Positions 49,100 through 57,916 are shown, counted from the first letter of the stretch. The stretch is 64,000 bases of DNA from Frigoribacterium sp. Leaf263 (GCF_001422285.1 NZ_LMMO01000004.1:62631-126630); one strand, 5' to 3'. A program made the numbers and translations. The notes: a model not told the origin generated them from the letters alone.

Positions 49100-50491
49100 A
49101 TGGACGACTGGACACAGACACTCGACGCGGGCCCGCTGCTCGCCATAGCCGCCGGATCGATCGCGCTGATCCTGCTGCTCGTCATCAAGTTCAAGCTTCA
49201 CGCGTTCCTCACGCTGGTCATCGTGGCCGCGCTCACCGCCATCGTGACCGGCATCCCCACCGGCGCCATCGCCGATCTGCTCGTCACGAGCTTCGGCACG
49301 ACCCTCGGCTCGGTCGCCCTGCTCGTCGGACTCGGTGCCATGCTCGGCCGCCTCGTCGATTCGTCGGGCGGCGCCCGGGTGCTCGCCGACCGCATGGTCG
49401 ACGTCTTCGGCGAGAAGCGGGCGCCGTTCGCGCTCGGCCTCGCGTCGCTGATCATGGGGTTCCCGATCTTCTTCGACGCGGGCCTCATCGTCATGCTGCC
49501 GATCGTGTTCGCCGTCGCCCGCCGCATGGGCGGCAAGTCGATGCTGCTCTACGGCATCAGCGCGGCCGCGGCCTTCTCGGTCATGCACGTGTTCCTGCCG
49601 CCGCACCCCGGTCCGGTCTCGGCGACGGAGCTGCTCGGCGCGAACCTCGGCATCGTGCTGCTCGCCGGTCTCGTGATCGTGTTCCCCGTCTGGTACGTCT
49701 CGGGCTACCTGTGGGCCAAGGCCGTGAACAAGCGCATCCCGCTGCCCGTGCTCTCGCTCTTCGGCAGCGAGAAGGACGACGTCCAGGCCGCCAACCCGCC
49801 CAAGGCCAGCACCGTCATCGCCGTGCTCGCCGTGCCCCTCGTGCTCATCCTGCTGAACACGGGCCTCAGCTCGCTCGGCTCCGTCGGCATCGTCGACCCC
49901 GAGGCGGGCTGGGTGCAGGCCCTCGTCCTCATCGGCACGAGCGGCATCGCGCTGCTCATCTCGGTGCTCGTCGCCGCGATCGTGCTCGGCCGCGCCCGCG
50001 GCGTCACCGGCAGCGCCCTCGAGAAGGTGCTCGACAGCGCGCTCGGCCCGATCTGCTCGGTCGTGCTGATCACCGGCGCCGGCGGCATGTTCGGCGGCGT
50101 GCTGCGCGCCTCCGGCATCGGCGACGCCCTCGCCGACGTGCTCGGCGACCTCGGTCTGCCGGTCATCGTGGCCGCGTGGGTCATCGCCGCGATCCTGCGA
50201 CTGGCGCAGGGCTCGGCGACCGTCGCGCTGGTCACCGCCGCCGGCCTGGTGGCGCCCGCCGTCGCCCTCGCCGACCTCAACGCCGTCCAGCTCGCCGCCG
50301 TCGTGCTCGCCACCGCGGCCGGGTCGGTCTTCGCCGGTCACGTCAACGACTCGGGCTTCTGGCTCGTCGGCCGCCTGATGGGCATGGACGTCAAGACCAC
50401 CCTGCGCGTCTGGACCCTGCAGCAGGCCATCGAGTCCGTGCTCGGCTTCGCCGCCGCGCTGCTCGTGTTCGCGGTCGGCTCGCTGCTCTGA
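49100..50491 (+). CDS. GntP-family gluconate permease
   Basis: The 463-residue membrane protein has about 12 helices with GntP-family motifs: LGAMLGRLVDSSGGARVLAD, MGFPIFFDAGLIVMLPIVFAVAR, HVFLPPHPGPVSATELLGAN, RLAQGSATVALVTAAG, and GHVNDSGFWLVGRLMGMDV. It should import gluconate or idonate by proton symport. The ATG at 49100 starts MDDWTQ; an in-frame GTG/ATG further upstream would add a non-membrane extension that overlaps the operator. It heads an operon with two dehydrogenases. Confidence 0.9.
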   Translation: MDDWTQTLDAGPLLAIAAGSIALILLLVIKFKLHAFLTLVIVAALTAIVTGIPTGAIADLLVTSFGTTLGSVALLVGLGAMLGRLVDSSGGARVLADRMVDVFGEKRAPFALGLASLIMGFPIFFDAGLIVMLPIVFAVARRMGGKSMLLYGISAAAAFSVMHVFLPPHPGPVSATELLGANLGIVLLAGLVIVFPVWYVSGYLWAKAVNKRIPLPVLSLFGSEKDDVQAANPPKASTVIAVLAVPLVLILLNTGLSSLGSVGIVDPEAGWVQALVLIGTSGIALLISVLVAAIVLGRARGVTGSALEKVLDSALGPICSVVLITGAGGMFGGVLRASGIGDALADVLGDLGLPVIVAAWVIAAILRLAQGSATVALVTAAGLVAPAVALADLNAVQLAAVVLATAAGSVFAGHVNDSGFWLVGRLMGMDVKTTLRVWTLQQAIESVLGFAAALLVFAVGSLL

Positions 50492-50535
50492 TCCGCGCCC
50501 GTCGGGTCGACCGGGCGCGCTCGGTCGACCCGGCC

Positions 50536-50562
50536 CGCGCCTCCTGTCCGGCCCGCGCCTCC
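50536..50562 (+). repeat. Two tandem dispersed words upstream of the SDR gene
   Basis: CGGCCCGCGCCTCCT recurs, with CGCGCCTCC starting at 50536 and 50554, an 18-nt pitch, in the intergenic gap. Confidence 0.75.
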
Positions 50563-50598
50563 TCGCGGCGTCAGCCGTCACCCTCACGAAGGAGTCTC

Positions 50599-51369
50599 AT
50601 GTCATCCTCGCTCTTCGACCTCACCGGGCGGCTCGCGCTCGTGACCGGCTCGTCCCGCGGACTCGGGCGGTCGCTCGCCATCGCCCTCGCCGAGTCGGGC
50701 GCCCGTGTGGTCGTGCACGGTCGCGACGCGTCGACCGTCACCACGACGCAGGACGCCATCGAGCAGTCGACGGGCACCCGGCCGGCGGCGGCTCTGTTCG
50801 ACGTCACCGACGCGAAGGCCGTCGAGGAGGCGCTGGCCGGCCTCGTCGCAGAGCACGGGGTCCCCGACATCCTCGTCAACAACGCCGGCGTGCAGAAGCG
50901 CGCTCCGTTCACCGAGTTCTCGGTGGAGGACTGGGACGCCGTCGTCTCGACGAACCTGTCGAGCGTCTTCTACGTGTCGCGCTTCGTGGCGCCCGGCATG
51001 GTCGAGCGCGGGTCGGGCAAGATCATCAACATCGCGAGCGTCCAGTCGATGCTCGCCCGCCAGACCATCGCGCCGTACTCGGCGAGCAAGGGCGGCGTCG
51101 CGCAGCTGAGCCGCGGCATGGCGGCCGACCTCGCACGGCACAACGTGCAGGTGAACACGCTCTCGCCCGGGTACTTCGCGACCGAGATGAACACGGCGCT
51201 CTGGCAGGACGAGACGTTCGACACGTGGCTGAAGCAGCGGACCCCGGCGCAGCGCTGGGGCCGCATCGAGGAGCTGCACGGCACGCTCGTCTACCTCGCC
51301 TCGGCCGCGAGCGACTTCGTGTCGGGGCAGAACATCTTCGTCGACGGCGGCATGACGAGCGTCGTCTGA
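50599..51369 (+). CDS. SDR-family dehydrogenase, probably gluconate 5-dehydrogenase
   Basis: The 256-residue protein is a classical short-chain dehydrogenase: cofactor motif TGSSRGLGRS, NNAGV (NNAGVQKRAPF), catalytic Ser in IASVQS, and YSASK with catalytic Tyr and Lys. The end is NIFVDGGMTSVV. IFDLTGRLALVTGSS-type starts and the gluconate permease context point to gluconate 5-dehydrogenase (5-ketogluconate reductase). AAGGAG at 50589-50594 sets the ATG. Confidence 0.85.
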   Translation: MSSSLFDLTGRLALVTGSSRGLGRSLAIALAESGARVVVHGRDASTVTTTQDAIEQSTGTRPAAALFDVTDAKAVEEALAGLVAEHGVPDILVNNAGVQKRAPFTEFSVEDWDAVVSTNLSSVFYVSRFVAPGMVERGSGKIINIASVQSMLARQTIAPYSASKGGVAQLSRGMAADLARHNVQVNTLSPGYFATEMNTALWQDETFDTWLKQRTPAQRWGRIEELHGTLVYLASAASDFVSGQNIFVDGGMTSVV

Positions 51370-51410
51370 CGACCGAGCCTCATCCCCCGCAGATCCGAGA
51401 GAGAACCAGC

Positions 51411-52427
51411 ATGAAGACCATCCAGATCGACTCCGCCCACGTCCTCACCGAGCGCGAGGTGCCGACTCCCGAACCCACCGAGGGGGAGGTGCGGATCCGG
51501 GTGGACTACGTCGGCATCTGCGGCTCCGACCTGCACTACTTCTTCGAGGGGGCGAACGGGGCGTTCGTCGTCGAGGAGCCCCTGGCGCCGGGCCACGAGC
51601 TCGCGGGCCGGGTCGACGTCGACCCGAGCGGGCGTCTCGCGCCGGGCACGCCGGTGACCGTGCACCCGGCGCGCTTCGGCGCCGATGAGCCCGGTCTCGA
51701 GAACGCCCCGCACCTGCGGCGCGGGGGGTCGTATCTCGGCAGCGCGTCGACGCACCCGCACACGCAGGGGGCGCTGAGCGAGTACCTGGTCGTCGACGCC
51801 GGCATGATCCGCGTGCTGCCCGACGGTCTGCCGCTCGAGCGGGCGGCGTTGGCCGAGCCGCTGGCCGTCGGTCTGCACGCTCTGACCCGCGTCGGCGATG
51901 TGACGGGCGCGCGGGTGCTCGTCTCGGGTGCGGGCCCGATCGGCCTGCTGGCGGCGGCCGCGGCGCGGGCGCGCGGCGCGGCGAGCGTGACGGTGGTCGA
52001 CCTGCTGCCGGGGCCGCTGAGCCGTGCGCTGGCGATCGGTGCCGACGAGGCGCTGCGGCTCGGGGTCGACGAGGTGCCGGCCGATTCGTTCGACGTGGTG
52101 CTCGAGTGCTCGGGTGCGGCGAAGGCGGTCAGTGCGGCGTTCGTCGCCGCGCGCCGCCAGGGCACGGTGGCGCAGGTCGGCATGATGCCGAACGAGGAGC
52201 GCCCGGTGAACCTCGCGCCCGCCATCTCGAAGGAGCTGTCGGTGCTCGGTGTGTTCCGCTTCGTCGACGAGATCGACGAGGCCGTGCGGATCCTGGCGTC
52301 GACGCCGTCGCTCGAGGCGGTCGTGACGCACGTGATCGGCACCGATGCCGCCGAGCACGCGTTCGAGGTCGCGAAGGACTCCGCGGTGAGCGGCAAGGTG
52401 CTGCTGGCCGCCTGGCCCACCGCCTGA
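51411..52427 (+). CDS. MDR-family dehydrogenase, probably L-idonate 5-dehydrogenase
   Basis: The 338-residue protein has the catalytic zinc ligands in VGICGSDLHYF and GHELAG with the downstream Glu (ALAEPLAVG), and the Rossmann motif VSGAGPIGLLAAAAARARG. The four-cysteine structural zinc lobe of classical members is missing and replaced by HPARFGADEPGLENAPHLRR. Together with the SDR and GntP-type genes it would interconvert idonate, 5-ketogluconate and gluconate. The family A palindrome follows. Confidence 0.82.
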   Translation: MKTIQIDSAHVLTEREVPTPEPTEGEVRIRVDYVGICGSDLHYFFEGANGAFVVEEPLAPGHELAGRVDVDPSGRLAPGTPVTVHPARFGADEPGLENAPHLRRGGSYLGSASTHPHTQGALSEYLVVDAGMIRVLPDGLPLERAALAEPLAVGLHALTRVGDVTGARVLVSGAGPIGLLAAAAARARGAASVTVVDLLPGPLSRALAIGADEALRLGVDEVPADSFDVVLECSGAAKAVSAAFVAARRQGTVAQVGMMPNEERPVNLAPAISKELSVLGVFRFVDEIDEAVRILASTPSLEAVVTHVIGTDAAEHAFEVAKDSAVSGKVLLAAWPTA

Positions 52428-52500
52428 GCCCGGCGGCGCTTCGCGTGCGCTGCCCTGCGCTGCCCCGCCCTGCGTGCCGCCGCCACCACGCCGCGCCTCC

Positions 52501-52570
52501 TCATCCCGCCACGAGCTCGACACCCCGCCACCGGATCGTGTGGCGGGTCGTCGACTCCGTGGCGGGATGA
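52501..52570. repeat. Nested palindromic repeat, family A, copy 2
   Basis: Outer arms TCATCCCGCCACG (52501-52513) and 52558-52570 pair perfectly. CCGCCAC lies at 52506 and 52525, GTGGCGG at 52540 and 52559, all at 19-nt pitch with an 8-nt centre. It lies between convergent genes. A dispersed word abuts it (52492-52500). Confidence 0.85.
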
Positions 52571-52609
52571 TCCTGCGCCCGGCCGGGTGGGCGCACCCCG
52601 CCGCCCTCG

Positions 52610-54229
52610 TCAGCGGAGCGGGTATCCGACTCCGGACATGACGGGCGTCAGCAGCAGACGCGCCGTCAGCCCGCCGCCGGGTGTCTCGACCAGCTCGACC
52701 GACCCGTGATCGTGCTCGACGAGCTCGCGGGCGATGGCGAGCCCGAGACCGGAGCCGCCGGGCGTCGTGCTCCAGAAGCGGTCGAAGGCTCGGGAGCGGT
52801 CGTCGGGCGACATGCCCGGACCACGGTCGACCACTTCGACGAGCACGCCGCTCGGCACCGACGACCCGCGCAGCGTCACCGCCGCCCCGGCCGGAGTCAC
52901 CCGAAGCGCGTTGTCGATGAGGTTGTCGAGCGCCTGCTCGAGGTGACCCCGGGTCGCGAGAGCGCCGAGCGCCCGCGACCCTGTCGTCGCGATCGTCGCG
53001 GATGCGCCGACCGCTGACGGCCGCCCTGGGCCGGACCCGGAGGACTTCGCCGCCTCGCCCGCGGATCGTGCGCCAGCAGATCGTGCGCCGACGGACCCCG
53101 CCGATCCGCCAGCCCCCGCGCCGGCAGCAGACCGAGTTCCGGCAGAACCCGCGTCAGGTGGCCGTCGCACGCCGACACCGGTCGGCACCGGACCGGCGGG
53201 CACGAGCTCGACCACGATCCGAGCCTCGACGTCCTCAGCGGCCGGCGACCAGAACCGGGCCCGGTCCGTGAGCACCGCACCGACGTCGATCGGCACAGGC
53301 GTCGCCGACGACGCCTGACTCCGCGCGAGCACGAGCAGGTCGGAGACCAGTCGACTGAGCCGCCCCGACTCGCGCAGGGCCCGGTCGACCGCCGCCTTGT
53401 AGTCGGGGTCGTCGAGGCGGTCGTGCAGGTTCTCGAGACCGAGGCGCAGGGCGGTGAGCGGCGTCCGCAGCTGGTGCGAGGCATCTGCCGTGAAGGCTCG
53501 CTGCGCGGCGAGCAGCACCTCGATGCGCCGCGTGCCGTCGTTCAGGGTGCCGGCCAGTCTCCGCATCTCGGGCGGGCCCATCGCGTCGAGGTCCGCTCGG
53601 GCGGTGAGGTCTCCTCGGGAGATGCGGTCGGCCATGGCGTCGAGCAGCCGGAGCGGTCGCAGCAGCGAGGTCGCGACGACCGCGCTGGCGATGACCGACA
53701 GCACGAGCACGATCGATCCGGCTGCGAGCCGGAACAGCCAGATGCCCTGCACCTGCGCATCAACCGGGGCGGACGGCACCGTCACCCGGACGGCGCCGTC
53801 CACCCGCCCGTCGTCGGTCGTCGCCGGGACGGTCACCTGCAGTCCGCGTTCCCCGAGCACGGAGTCGTCGAGCGACCGCACCCGCTCCTGGCCCGCCAGG
53901 GCGGCGTCGAAGTCGTCGTCCGCCGCACTGACGACGGGGCGACCGAGGGCGGGGCGGCGGTCGACGCCGATCAGCTCGACGCGTCCGTCGGTCTGCTCCT
54001 CGACCTCGTCCCGCAGCTGGATCAGCGCCAGCCGCGAGCCGCGGGCGGTCGCCTCGTCGGCCTCGGTCGCCGTCGTGAGGAGCACGGCGATGGTGCGTGC
54101 CTCGCGCAGGGCGACCTCGCGCTGACCGCCGCGGAGCAGATCGCCGAGCTGGATGCCGACGGGCACGGTGAAGGCGACGAGAGCCAGACCGACGATCACC
54201 AGGTACGAGGCGATGAGCCTACGACGCAT
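52610..54229 (-). CDS. Sensor histidine kinase
   Basis: The 539-residue protein has an N-terminal membrane helix (residues 4-30) and an extracytoplasmic sensor region to about residue 160. A second helix and HAMP domain follow (LLRPLRLLDAMADRISRGDL). The DHp domain has phospho-acceptor His in FTADASHQLRTPLTALRLGLE, and the HATPase core has N-box LDNLIDNALRVTP and GPGMSPDDRSRAFDRFW. An unusual 70-residue Gly/Ser/Ala/Arg insert lies between the DHp and ATP-binding halves (about residues 355-425). It overlaps the response-regulator gene by 11 bases. The signal is unknown. Confidence 0.9.
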   Translation of the reverse strand: MRRRLIASYLVIVGLALVAFTVPVGIQLGDLLRGGQREVALREARTIAVLLTTATEADEATARGSRLALIQLRDEVEEQTDGRVELIGVDRRPALGRPVVSAADDDFDAALAGQERVRSLDDSVLGERGLQVTVPATTDDGRVDGAVRVTVPSAPVDAQVQGIWLFRLAAGSIVLVLSVIASAVVATSLLRPLRLLDAMADRISRGDLTARADLDAMGPPEMRRLAGTLNDGTRRIEVLLAAQRAFTADASHQLRTPLTALRLGLENLHDRLDDPDYKAAVDRALRESGRLSRLVSDLLVLARSQASSATPVPIDVGAVLTDRARFWSPAAEDVEARIVVELVPAGPVPTGVGVRRPPDAGSAGTRSAAGAGAGGSAGSVGARSAGARSAGEAAKSSGSGPGRPSAVGASATIATTGSRALGALATRGHLEQALDNLIDNALRVTPAGAAVTLRGSSVPSGVLVEVVDRGPGMSPDDRSRAFDRFWSTTPGGSGLGLAIARELVEHDHGSVELVETPGGGLTARLLLTPVMSGVGYPLR

Positions 54230-54917
54230 CGCCGTGCTCCACTCGGAAGCCCACCCCGCGGACCGTCGTGATGACGATCTCGGGGCCGAGCTTCTGCCGG
54301 AGCGCCGAGACGTGCACGTCGAGGGTGCGGGTCGATCCGAACCAGTGGGTGTCCCACACCTCGTCGATCAGCGCCTCGCGGGTAACGACCGACCCGACGC
54401 GACGGGTCAGCGCGACGAGCAGATCGAACTCCTTGGGAGCGAGTGCGACCTCGTCGTCGTGGCGCACGACCCGACGGGCCGGGACGTCGACCGACACGGC
54501 GCCGATCCGAAGGGGAGGAGGAGCGGGCTCGGTCGTCTCGCCCGTCCCGTCGATGCCGTGACGTCGGGTCACGGCACGGATCCGGGCGACGATCTCGCGC
54601 ACGCCGAACGGCTTGGCGACGTAGTCGTCGGCACCGACCTCGAGCCCCGCGACCGTGTCGACCTCGTCGCCCCGGGCCGTGACGACGATGATCGGCACGG
54701 TCGACCGGGTGCGGAGCCGTCGGCACACGTCGAGGCCGTCCATGTCGGGCAGCCCGAGGTCGAGCAGGACGATGTCGGGGGGTTCGGCGGCGAGCGCCTC
54801 GCGTCCCGTCGTCACCCAGTCCACCTCGTAGCCGAAGCGGGCGAGGCCCTCTCGGAGGGAGGCGGCGATGGCCGGATCGTCTTCCACGAGCAGAACGAGC
54901 ACAGGAGACGATCTCAC
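54219..54917 (-). CDS. OmpR-family response regulator
   Basis: The 232-residue protein has a receiver domain with acidic pair EDD, phospho-acceptor Asp in VLLDLGLPDMDG, switch Thr in VVTARG, and Lys in AKPFGVRE. A winged-helix output domain follows (APKEFDLLVALTRRVGSVVTREALIDEVW, RTLDVHVSALRQKLG). It pairs with the kinase encoded just downstream. I chose the GTG at 54917; a GTG at 54902 is also possible. Confidence 0.9.
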   Translation of the reverse strand: MRSSPVLVLLVEDDPAIAASLREGLARFGYEVDWVTTGREALAAEPPDIVLLDLGLPDMDGLDVCRRLRTRSTVPIIVVTARGDEVDTVAGLEVGADDYVAKPFGVREIVARIRAVTRRHGIDGTGETTEPAPPPLRIGAVSVDVPARRVVRHDDEVALAPKEFDLLVALTRRVGSVVTREALIDEVWDTHWFGSTRTLDVHVSALRQKLGPEIVITTVRGVGFRVEHGDAS

Positions 54918-54976
54918 TCTCGGCTGGACGGAGGGCGGACGGAGCGGTCGCCGTCCCGGTCGGCGGTCACCGTCGA

Positions 54977-55489
54977 CTAGCCCTCGACGGGCTCCTTCGA
55001 CGAGTGGTGCTCGACGATCTGCCACTCGCCGTCGCTCTGCTCGTAGACGAAGGTGAACCGGGCGGGCACGACGTCGCCGCTCGCCCCCATGGTGAACGTG
55101 TAGAGCCCGGAGTGCGAGACGGTCCCGTCGCCCAGGTCGCGGACGACGCTCTCGGTGATCTCACCCGAGGGCTCGTTCTGCAGGAATCCCTCGAAGTAGC
55201 CGAGGCGCTCCTCTTCGGTGTCGTGGATGCCGGGCGACACCGTCGGCAGGAGCACGGCGTCGTCCGCGTAGTGGTCGTTGACCTTCTCCGGGTCGCCGGT
55301 CGCGAGCGACGCGTTCCACTCGTCGAACAGGGCCATGACCTCGGCGTCGGTGGGGGCCGCCGCCGATGACGGGGCCTCGGGCGCGGTGTCGGGCGAGGCG
55401 GCGGTCGCGGCGGTGTAGCCGGTCACGCCGAGCACGGCGACGGCGGAGACGGCGATGGCGGGGATGGCGATGCGGCGGCGGCGAGTCAT
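54977..55489 (-). CDS. Exported SgcJ/EcaC (NTF2-like) family protein
   Basis: The 170-residue protein has a signal peptide or N-terminal anchor (IAIPAIAVSAVAVLGVTGY) and an NTF2-like domain: DAEVMALFDEWNASLATGDPEKV, HYADDAVLLPTVSPGIHDT, and the end WQIVEHHSSKEP. This matches the SgcJ/EcaC-type group related to the CaMKII association domain. Enzyme activity is unproven. It lies 59 bases upstream of the response-regulator gene on the same strand and may belong to the same unit as a signal partner. Confidence 0.8.
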   Translation of the reverse strand: MTRRRRIAIPAIAVSAVAVLGVTGYTAATAASPDTAPEAPSSAAAPTDAEVMALFDEWNASLATGDPEKVNDHYADDAVLLPTVSPGIHDTEEERLGYFEGFLQNEPSGEITESVVRDLGDGTVSHSGLYTFTMGASGDVVPARFTFVYEQSDGEWQIVEHHSSKEPVEG

Positions 55490-55660
55490 GTGCGGCTTCT
55501 TTCGCTGGGGGCCGGTGTTGCCGGCCGGTGGATGCGGTGAACTCAGCTTCTCGAGACGCCCGTCAGCGCCCCGTCAGGAGAACGTCAGCACCGCGACAGG
55601 ATCGTGTCGTCGGGGTCGATCGAGGCGATCCCGCCCGAGTCGCTGCGCTAGCGTCGGCGG

Positions 55661-56686
55661 ATGACCGGCATCACGTATCCGACACCGCTGCGGGCCGGGG
55701 CGCGCGTCGAGGTGCCCGCTCCGTCCATGGGAGTCCCGGCCGAGCTGCACGACCGGCTGCGCGCCTCCGTCGCCTCGTTGACCGGGCGAGGGTTCGACGT
55801 GCGCGTCCGTGAACACGCGACCCGCGGCGGGCTCGTCCCGGCCGACGCCGCCGAGCGGGCGCGCGATCTCGCCGACGCGTTCCGTACCGGCGACGCCGTG
55901 CTGCCGCCCTGGGGCGGCGAGCTGGCGATCGAGCTGCTCGACGCGCTCGACTGGCAGGCCCTGGCCGAGACGCGGGCCTGGTTCGTCGGGTGGTCCGACA
56001 TCTCGACCCTGCTGCTGCCGCTGACGACGATGACGGGGCTGGCCACCCTGCACGGCGCGAACCTCATGGACGAGCCCTGGCAGCTGCCCCGCGAGTTCCG
56101 ACGGTGGAGCGACGTCGCGAGTCTGCCGATCGGCGGCTCGTTCGAGCAGCGGAGCGCCCCGAACCGTCGCGACCGCCCGTGGGGCGAGTGGGCCGACGAA
56201 CCCCTCGACCGCGAGCGGGCCTACGAGGCGCCGACCCGGTGGCGCGCCCTCGACGGCGCACCCGACGTCGCGATGCGCGGTCGCCTCATCGGCGGGTGTC
56301 TCGAGACGGTCTCGCTGCTGGCCGGGACCCCCTACGGCGATGTTCCCGGTTTCGCCCGGCGGCATGCGCCCGAGGGCACGATCGTCTATCTCGAGGCGGC
56401 CGAGTCGGACGCGATCTCCGTCGCGCGGATGCTCCGCTCGCTGCGGCTGGCGGGCTGGTTCGACGCGGCGAACGGCGTGCTGATCGGGCGGACCGGCGGC
56501 CCCTCGGCGGGCGGCCTCGAACAACACGACGCCGTCGAGCGCGCGCTGGGCGACCTGGGCCTGCCCGTCGTGCTCGACTTCGACGCCGGGCACCAGCCGC
56601 CGCAGCTGCCGCTCGTGAACGGCGCCCTGGCCGAGGTCACGCTGACCGGCGACGCCGGCACCATCACGCAGCACCTCGTCGCCTGA
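55661..56686 (+). CDS. Peptidase S66 (LD-carboxypeptidase) family protein
   Basis: The 341-residue protein shows the S66 layout: RAGARVEVPAPSMGVP at the N-terminus, RARDLADAFRTGDAVLPPWGGELAIELL, the nucleophile region WFVGWSDISTLLLPL (GWSD for the usual GYSD), GGCLETVSLLAGTPYG, YLEAAESDA, and a final LDFDAGHQPPQLPL with the catalytic His. Relatives cleave LD-peptide bonds in murein tetrapeptides or confer resistance to microcin C-type compounds. It lacks a signal peptide. TAGCGT lies six bases before the ATG (leaderless). Confidence 0.85.
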   Translation: MTGITYPTPLRAGARVEVPAPSMGVPAELHDRLRASVASLTGRGFDVRVREHATRGGLVPADAAERARDLADAFRTGDAVLPPWGGELAIELLDALDWQALAETRAWFVGWSDISTLLLPLTTMTGLATLHGANLMDEPWQLPREFRRWSDVASLPIGGSFEQRSAPNRRDRPWGEWADEPLDRERAYEAPTRWRALDGAPDVAMRGRLIGGCLETVSLLAGTPYGDVPGFARRHAPEGTIVYLEAAESDAISVARMLRSLRLAGWFDAANGVLIGRTGGPSAGGLEQHDAVERALGDLGLPVVLDFDAGHQPPQLPLVNGALAEVTLTGDAGTITQHLVA

Positions 56687-56698
56687 GTCACCGCCCCG

Positions 56699-56757
56699 AC
56701 GCCAGAAGATGGACCCGACGCCACGTTCAAGCCCGGCGTCGTGTCCATCTCCTGGCG
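56699..56757. repeat. Nested palindromic repeat, family B, copy 2
   Basis: The left arm 56700-56722 pairs with 56735-56757 with two mismatches. ACGCC at 56699 and 56718 keeps the 19-nt pitch. It follows the S66 gene and precedes the next gene on the same strand. Confidence 0.85.
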
Positions 56758-56803
56758 CACTGGCCGAGCCGCCGTCGGGCGACCGACCATCTAGAGTCGC
56801 CCC

Positions 56804-57184
56804 GTGAGCGTCGATCCGTTCGAGAACGATGAACTCGGCCGTGCCGAGCGCGAGGTCGCACGCCTGCCCCACCGGGTGCCGCTGTCGGCGCGGAGACCGG
56901 CGACGCCGATCGGACGCGTCCTGACCGTCGCGGCGCCGCTCTGCGCGATCGCGACCGTGGTCGCCGAGATGGCCTTCACGTTCGCCGCGACGGCGTTCGT
57001 CAGCGTCTGGATCGTCCTGCTGCTCGGCGTCGCGAGCACCGTCGCCGTCAGCCTCGCCGCGGGCGAGTACGGCGGCCGTTCGGGACGGATCGTCGGCGTC
57101 ATCAGCGGGCTCGTCATCCTGCCACCGGGCGGCATCGTCGTGGGATGGATGGTGCTGGAGGCGCCCCGCCTGCTGTTCTCCTAG
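56804..57184 (+). CDS. Small membrane protein
   Basis: The 126-residue protein has a charged N-terminus (SVDPFENDELGRAEREVA) and three hydrophobic segments at about residues 38-58, 60-83 and 95-118. No family is recognised. TAGAGT lies six bases before the GTG start, which suggests a leaderless transcript. Its TAG shares the CTAG tetramer with the stop of the convergent DinB-family gene. Confidence 0.7.
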   Translation: MSVDPFENDELGRAEREVARLPHRVPLSARRPATPIGRVLTVAAPLCAIATVVAEMAFTFAATAFVSVWIVLLLGVASTVAVSLAAGEYGGRSGRIVGVISGLVILPPGGIVVGWMVLEAPRLLFS

Positions 57185-57777
57185 CCGACCGCACCCGCAC
57201 CTCCACCCGCCGCGAGCGCCGCCGCCTCGACGCGGTCGTGGTGCGCCCGCCACCCCGTGTCGTCGCGGTCGGGCACGTTGAGGTCGCCCGGGCCGTTGCC
57301 GAGGCGCCCGTCGATCAGCTCGCCGACCAGGTCGGCGTGCCCGGCGTGACGGGCCGTCTCGACGCAGAGGTGGACGAGGATCTGATGCAGCGTGACCTCC
57401 TGCCGCCCGGCCCCCCACCACGGCACGAAGCCCGGGGCGTCGAGGTCGAGCGTGGCGACGGTCGCGTCCGCGTGGGCGGCGGAGTAGCGGGCGAACTCGA
57501 CCACCGCCTCCCTCGTCTCGTCGGCCGTGGCCCACAGGTCGGCCTCGGGCTCGCTCGTGTCGGACAGCCAGGGGACGTCGCGGTCGGCGGGGCGGCCCAT
57601 CACCTCGCCGAGATAGCCGAGCTGCACGCTGGCGACGTGCTTGACGAGCCCGAGCAGGTTCGTGCCGCTCGGCACGAGAGGCCGGCGGATGTCGTACTCG
57701 CCGAGGCCGTCGAGCTTCGCGAGCAGGTCGGCGCGCTGTCGCGAGAGGTAGCGCTGGAGGGTCTCTTTCTCGTCCAT
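57181..57777 (-). CDS. DinB/DUF664-family protein
   Basis: The 198-residue protein is DinB-like: ETLQRYLSRQRADLLAKLDGL at the N-terminus, LGLVKHVASVQLGYLGEVMG with the first metal-type His, and LHQILVHLCVETARHAGHADLVGELIDG with the others. DinB folds are four-helix bundles that use three His to bind a metal; many are thiol-dependent transferases such as mycothiol-dependent enzymes. The actual reaction is unknown. Confidence 0.85.
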   Translation of the reverse strand: MDEKETLQRYLSRQRADLLAKLDGLGEYDIRRPLVPSGTNLLGLVKHVASVQLGYLGEVMGRPADRDVPWLSDTSEPEADLWATADETREAVVEFARYSAAHADATVATLDLDAPGFVPWWGAGRQEVTLHQILVHLCVETARHAGHADLVGELIDGRLGNGPGDLNVPDRDDTGWRAHHDRVEAAALAAGGGAGAVG

Positions 57778-57827
57778 GAGCCCAGAGTGGCGCGGTCGCG
57801 GCCTGTGCGCCAGAGGCTGCGCCCACG

Positions 57828-57887
57828 CCGCCACCGACTCGACATCCCGCCACCGGATCGCGTGGCGGGATGTCGATTCCGTGGCGG
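57828..57887. repeat. Nested palindromic repeat, family A, copy 3
   Basis: CCGCCAC at 57828 and 57847 and GTGGCGG at 57862 and 57881 keep the 19-nt pitch. The inner arms 57839-57853 and 57862-57876 are perfect (15 bp). Unlike the other two copies it lies upstream of both flanking genes, in a divergent gap. Confidence 0.85.
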
Positions 57888-57916
57888 GCTGGCGCCACCC
57901 CGGCCGCCACCGCGCG

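Noticed and set aside
48895-50598. Long upstream extension of the SDR frame across the permease
   Set aside because: It is an out-of-frame reading of the permease; AAGGAG and ATG at 50599 define the real start.
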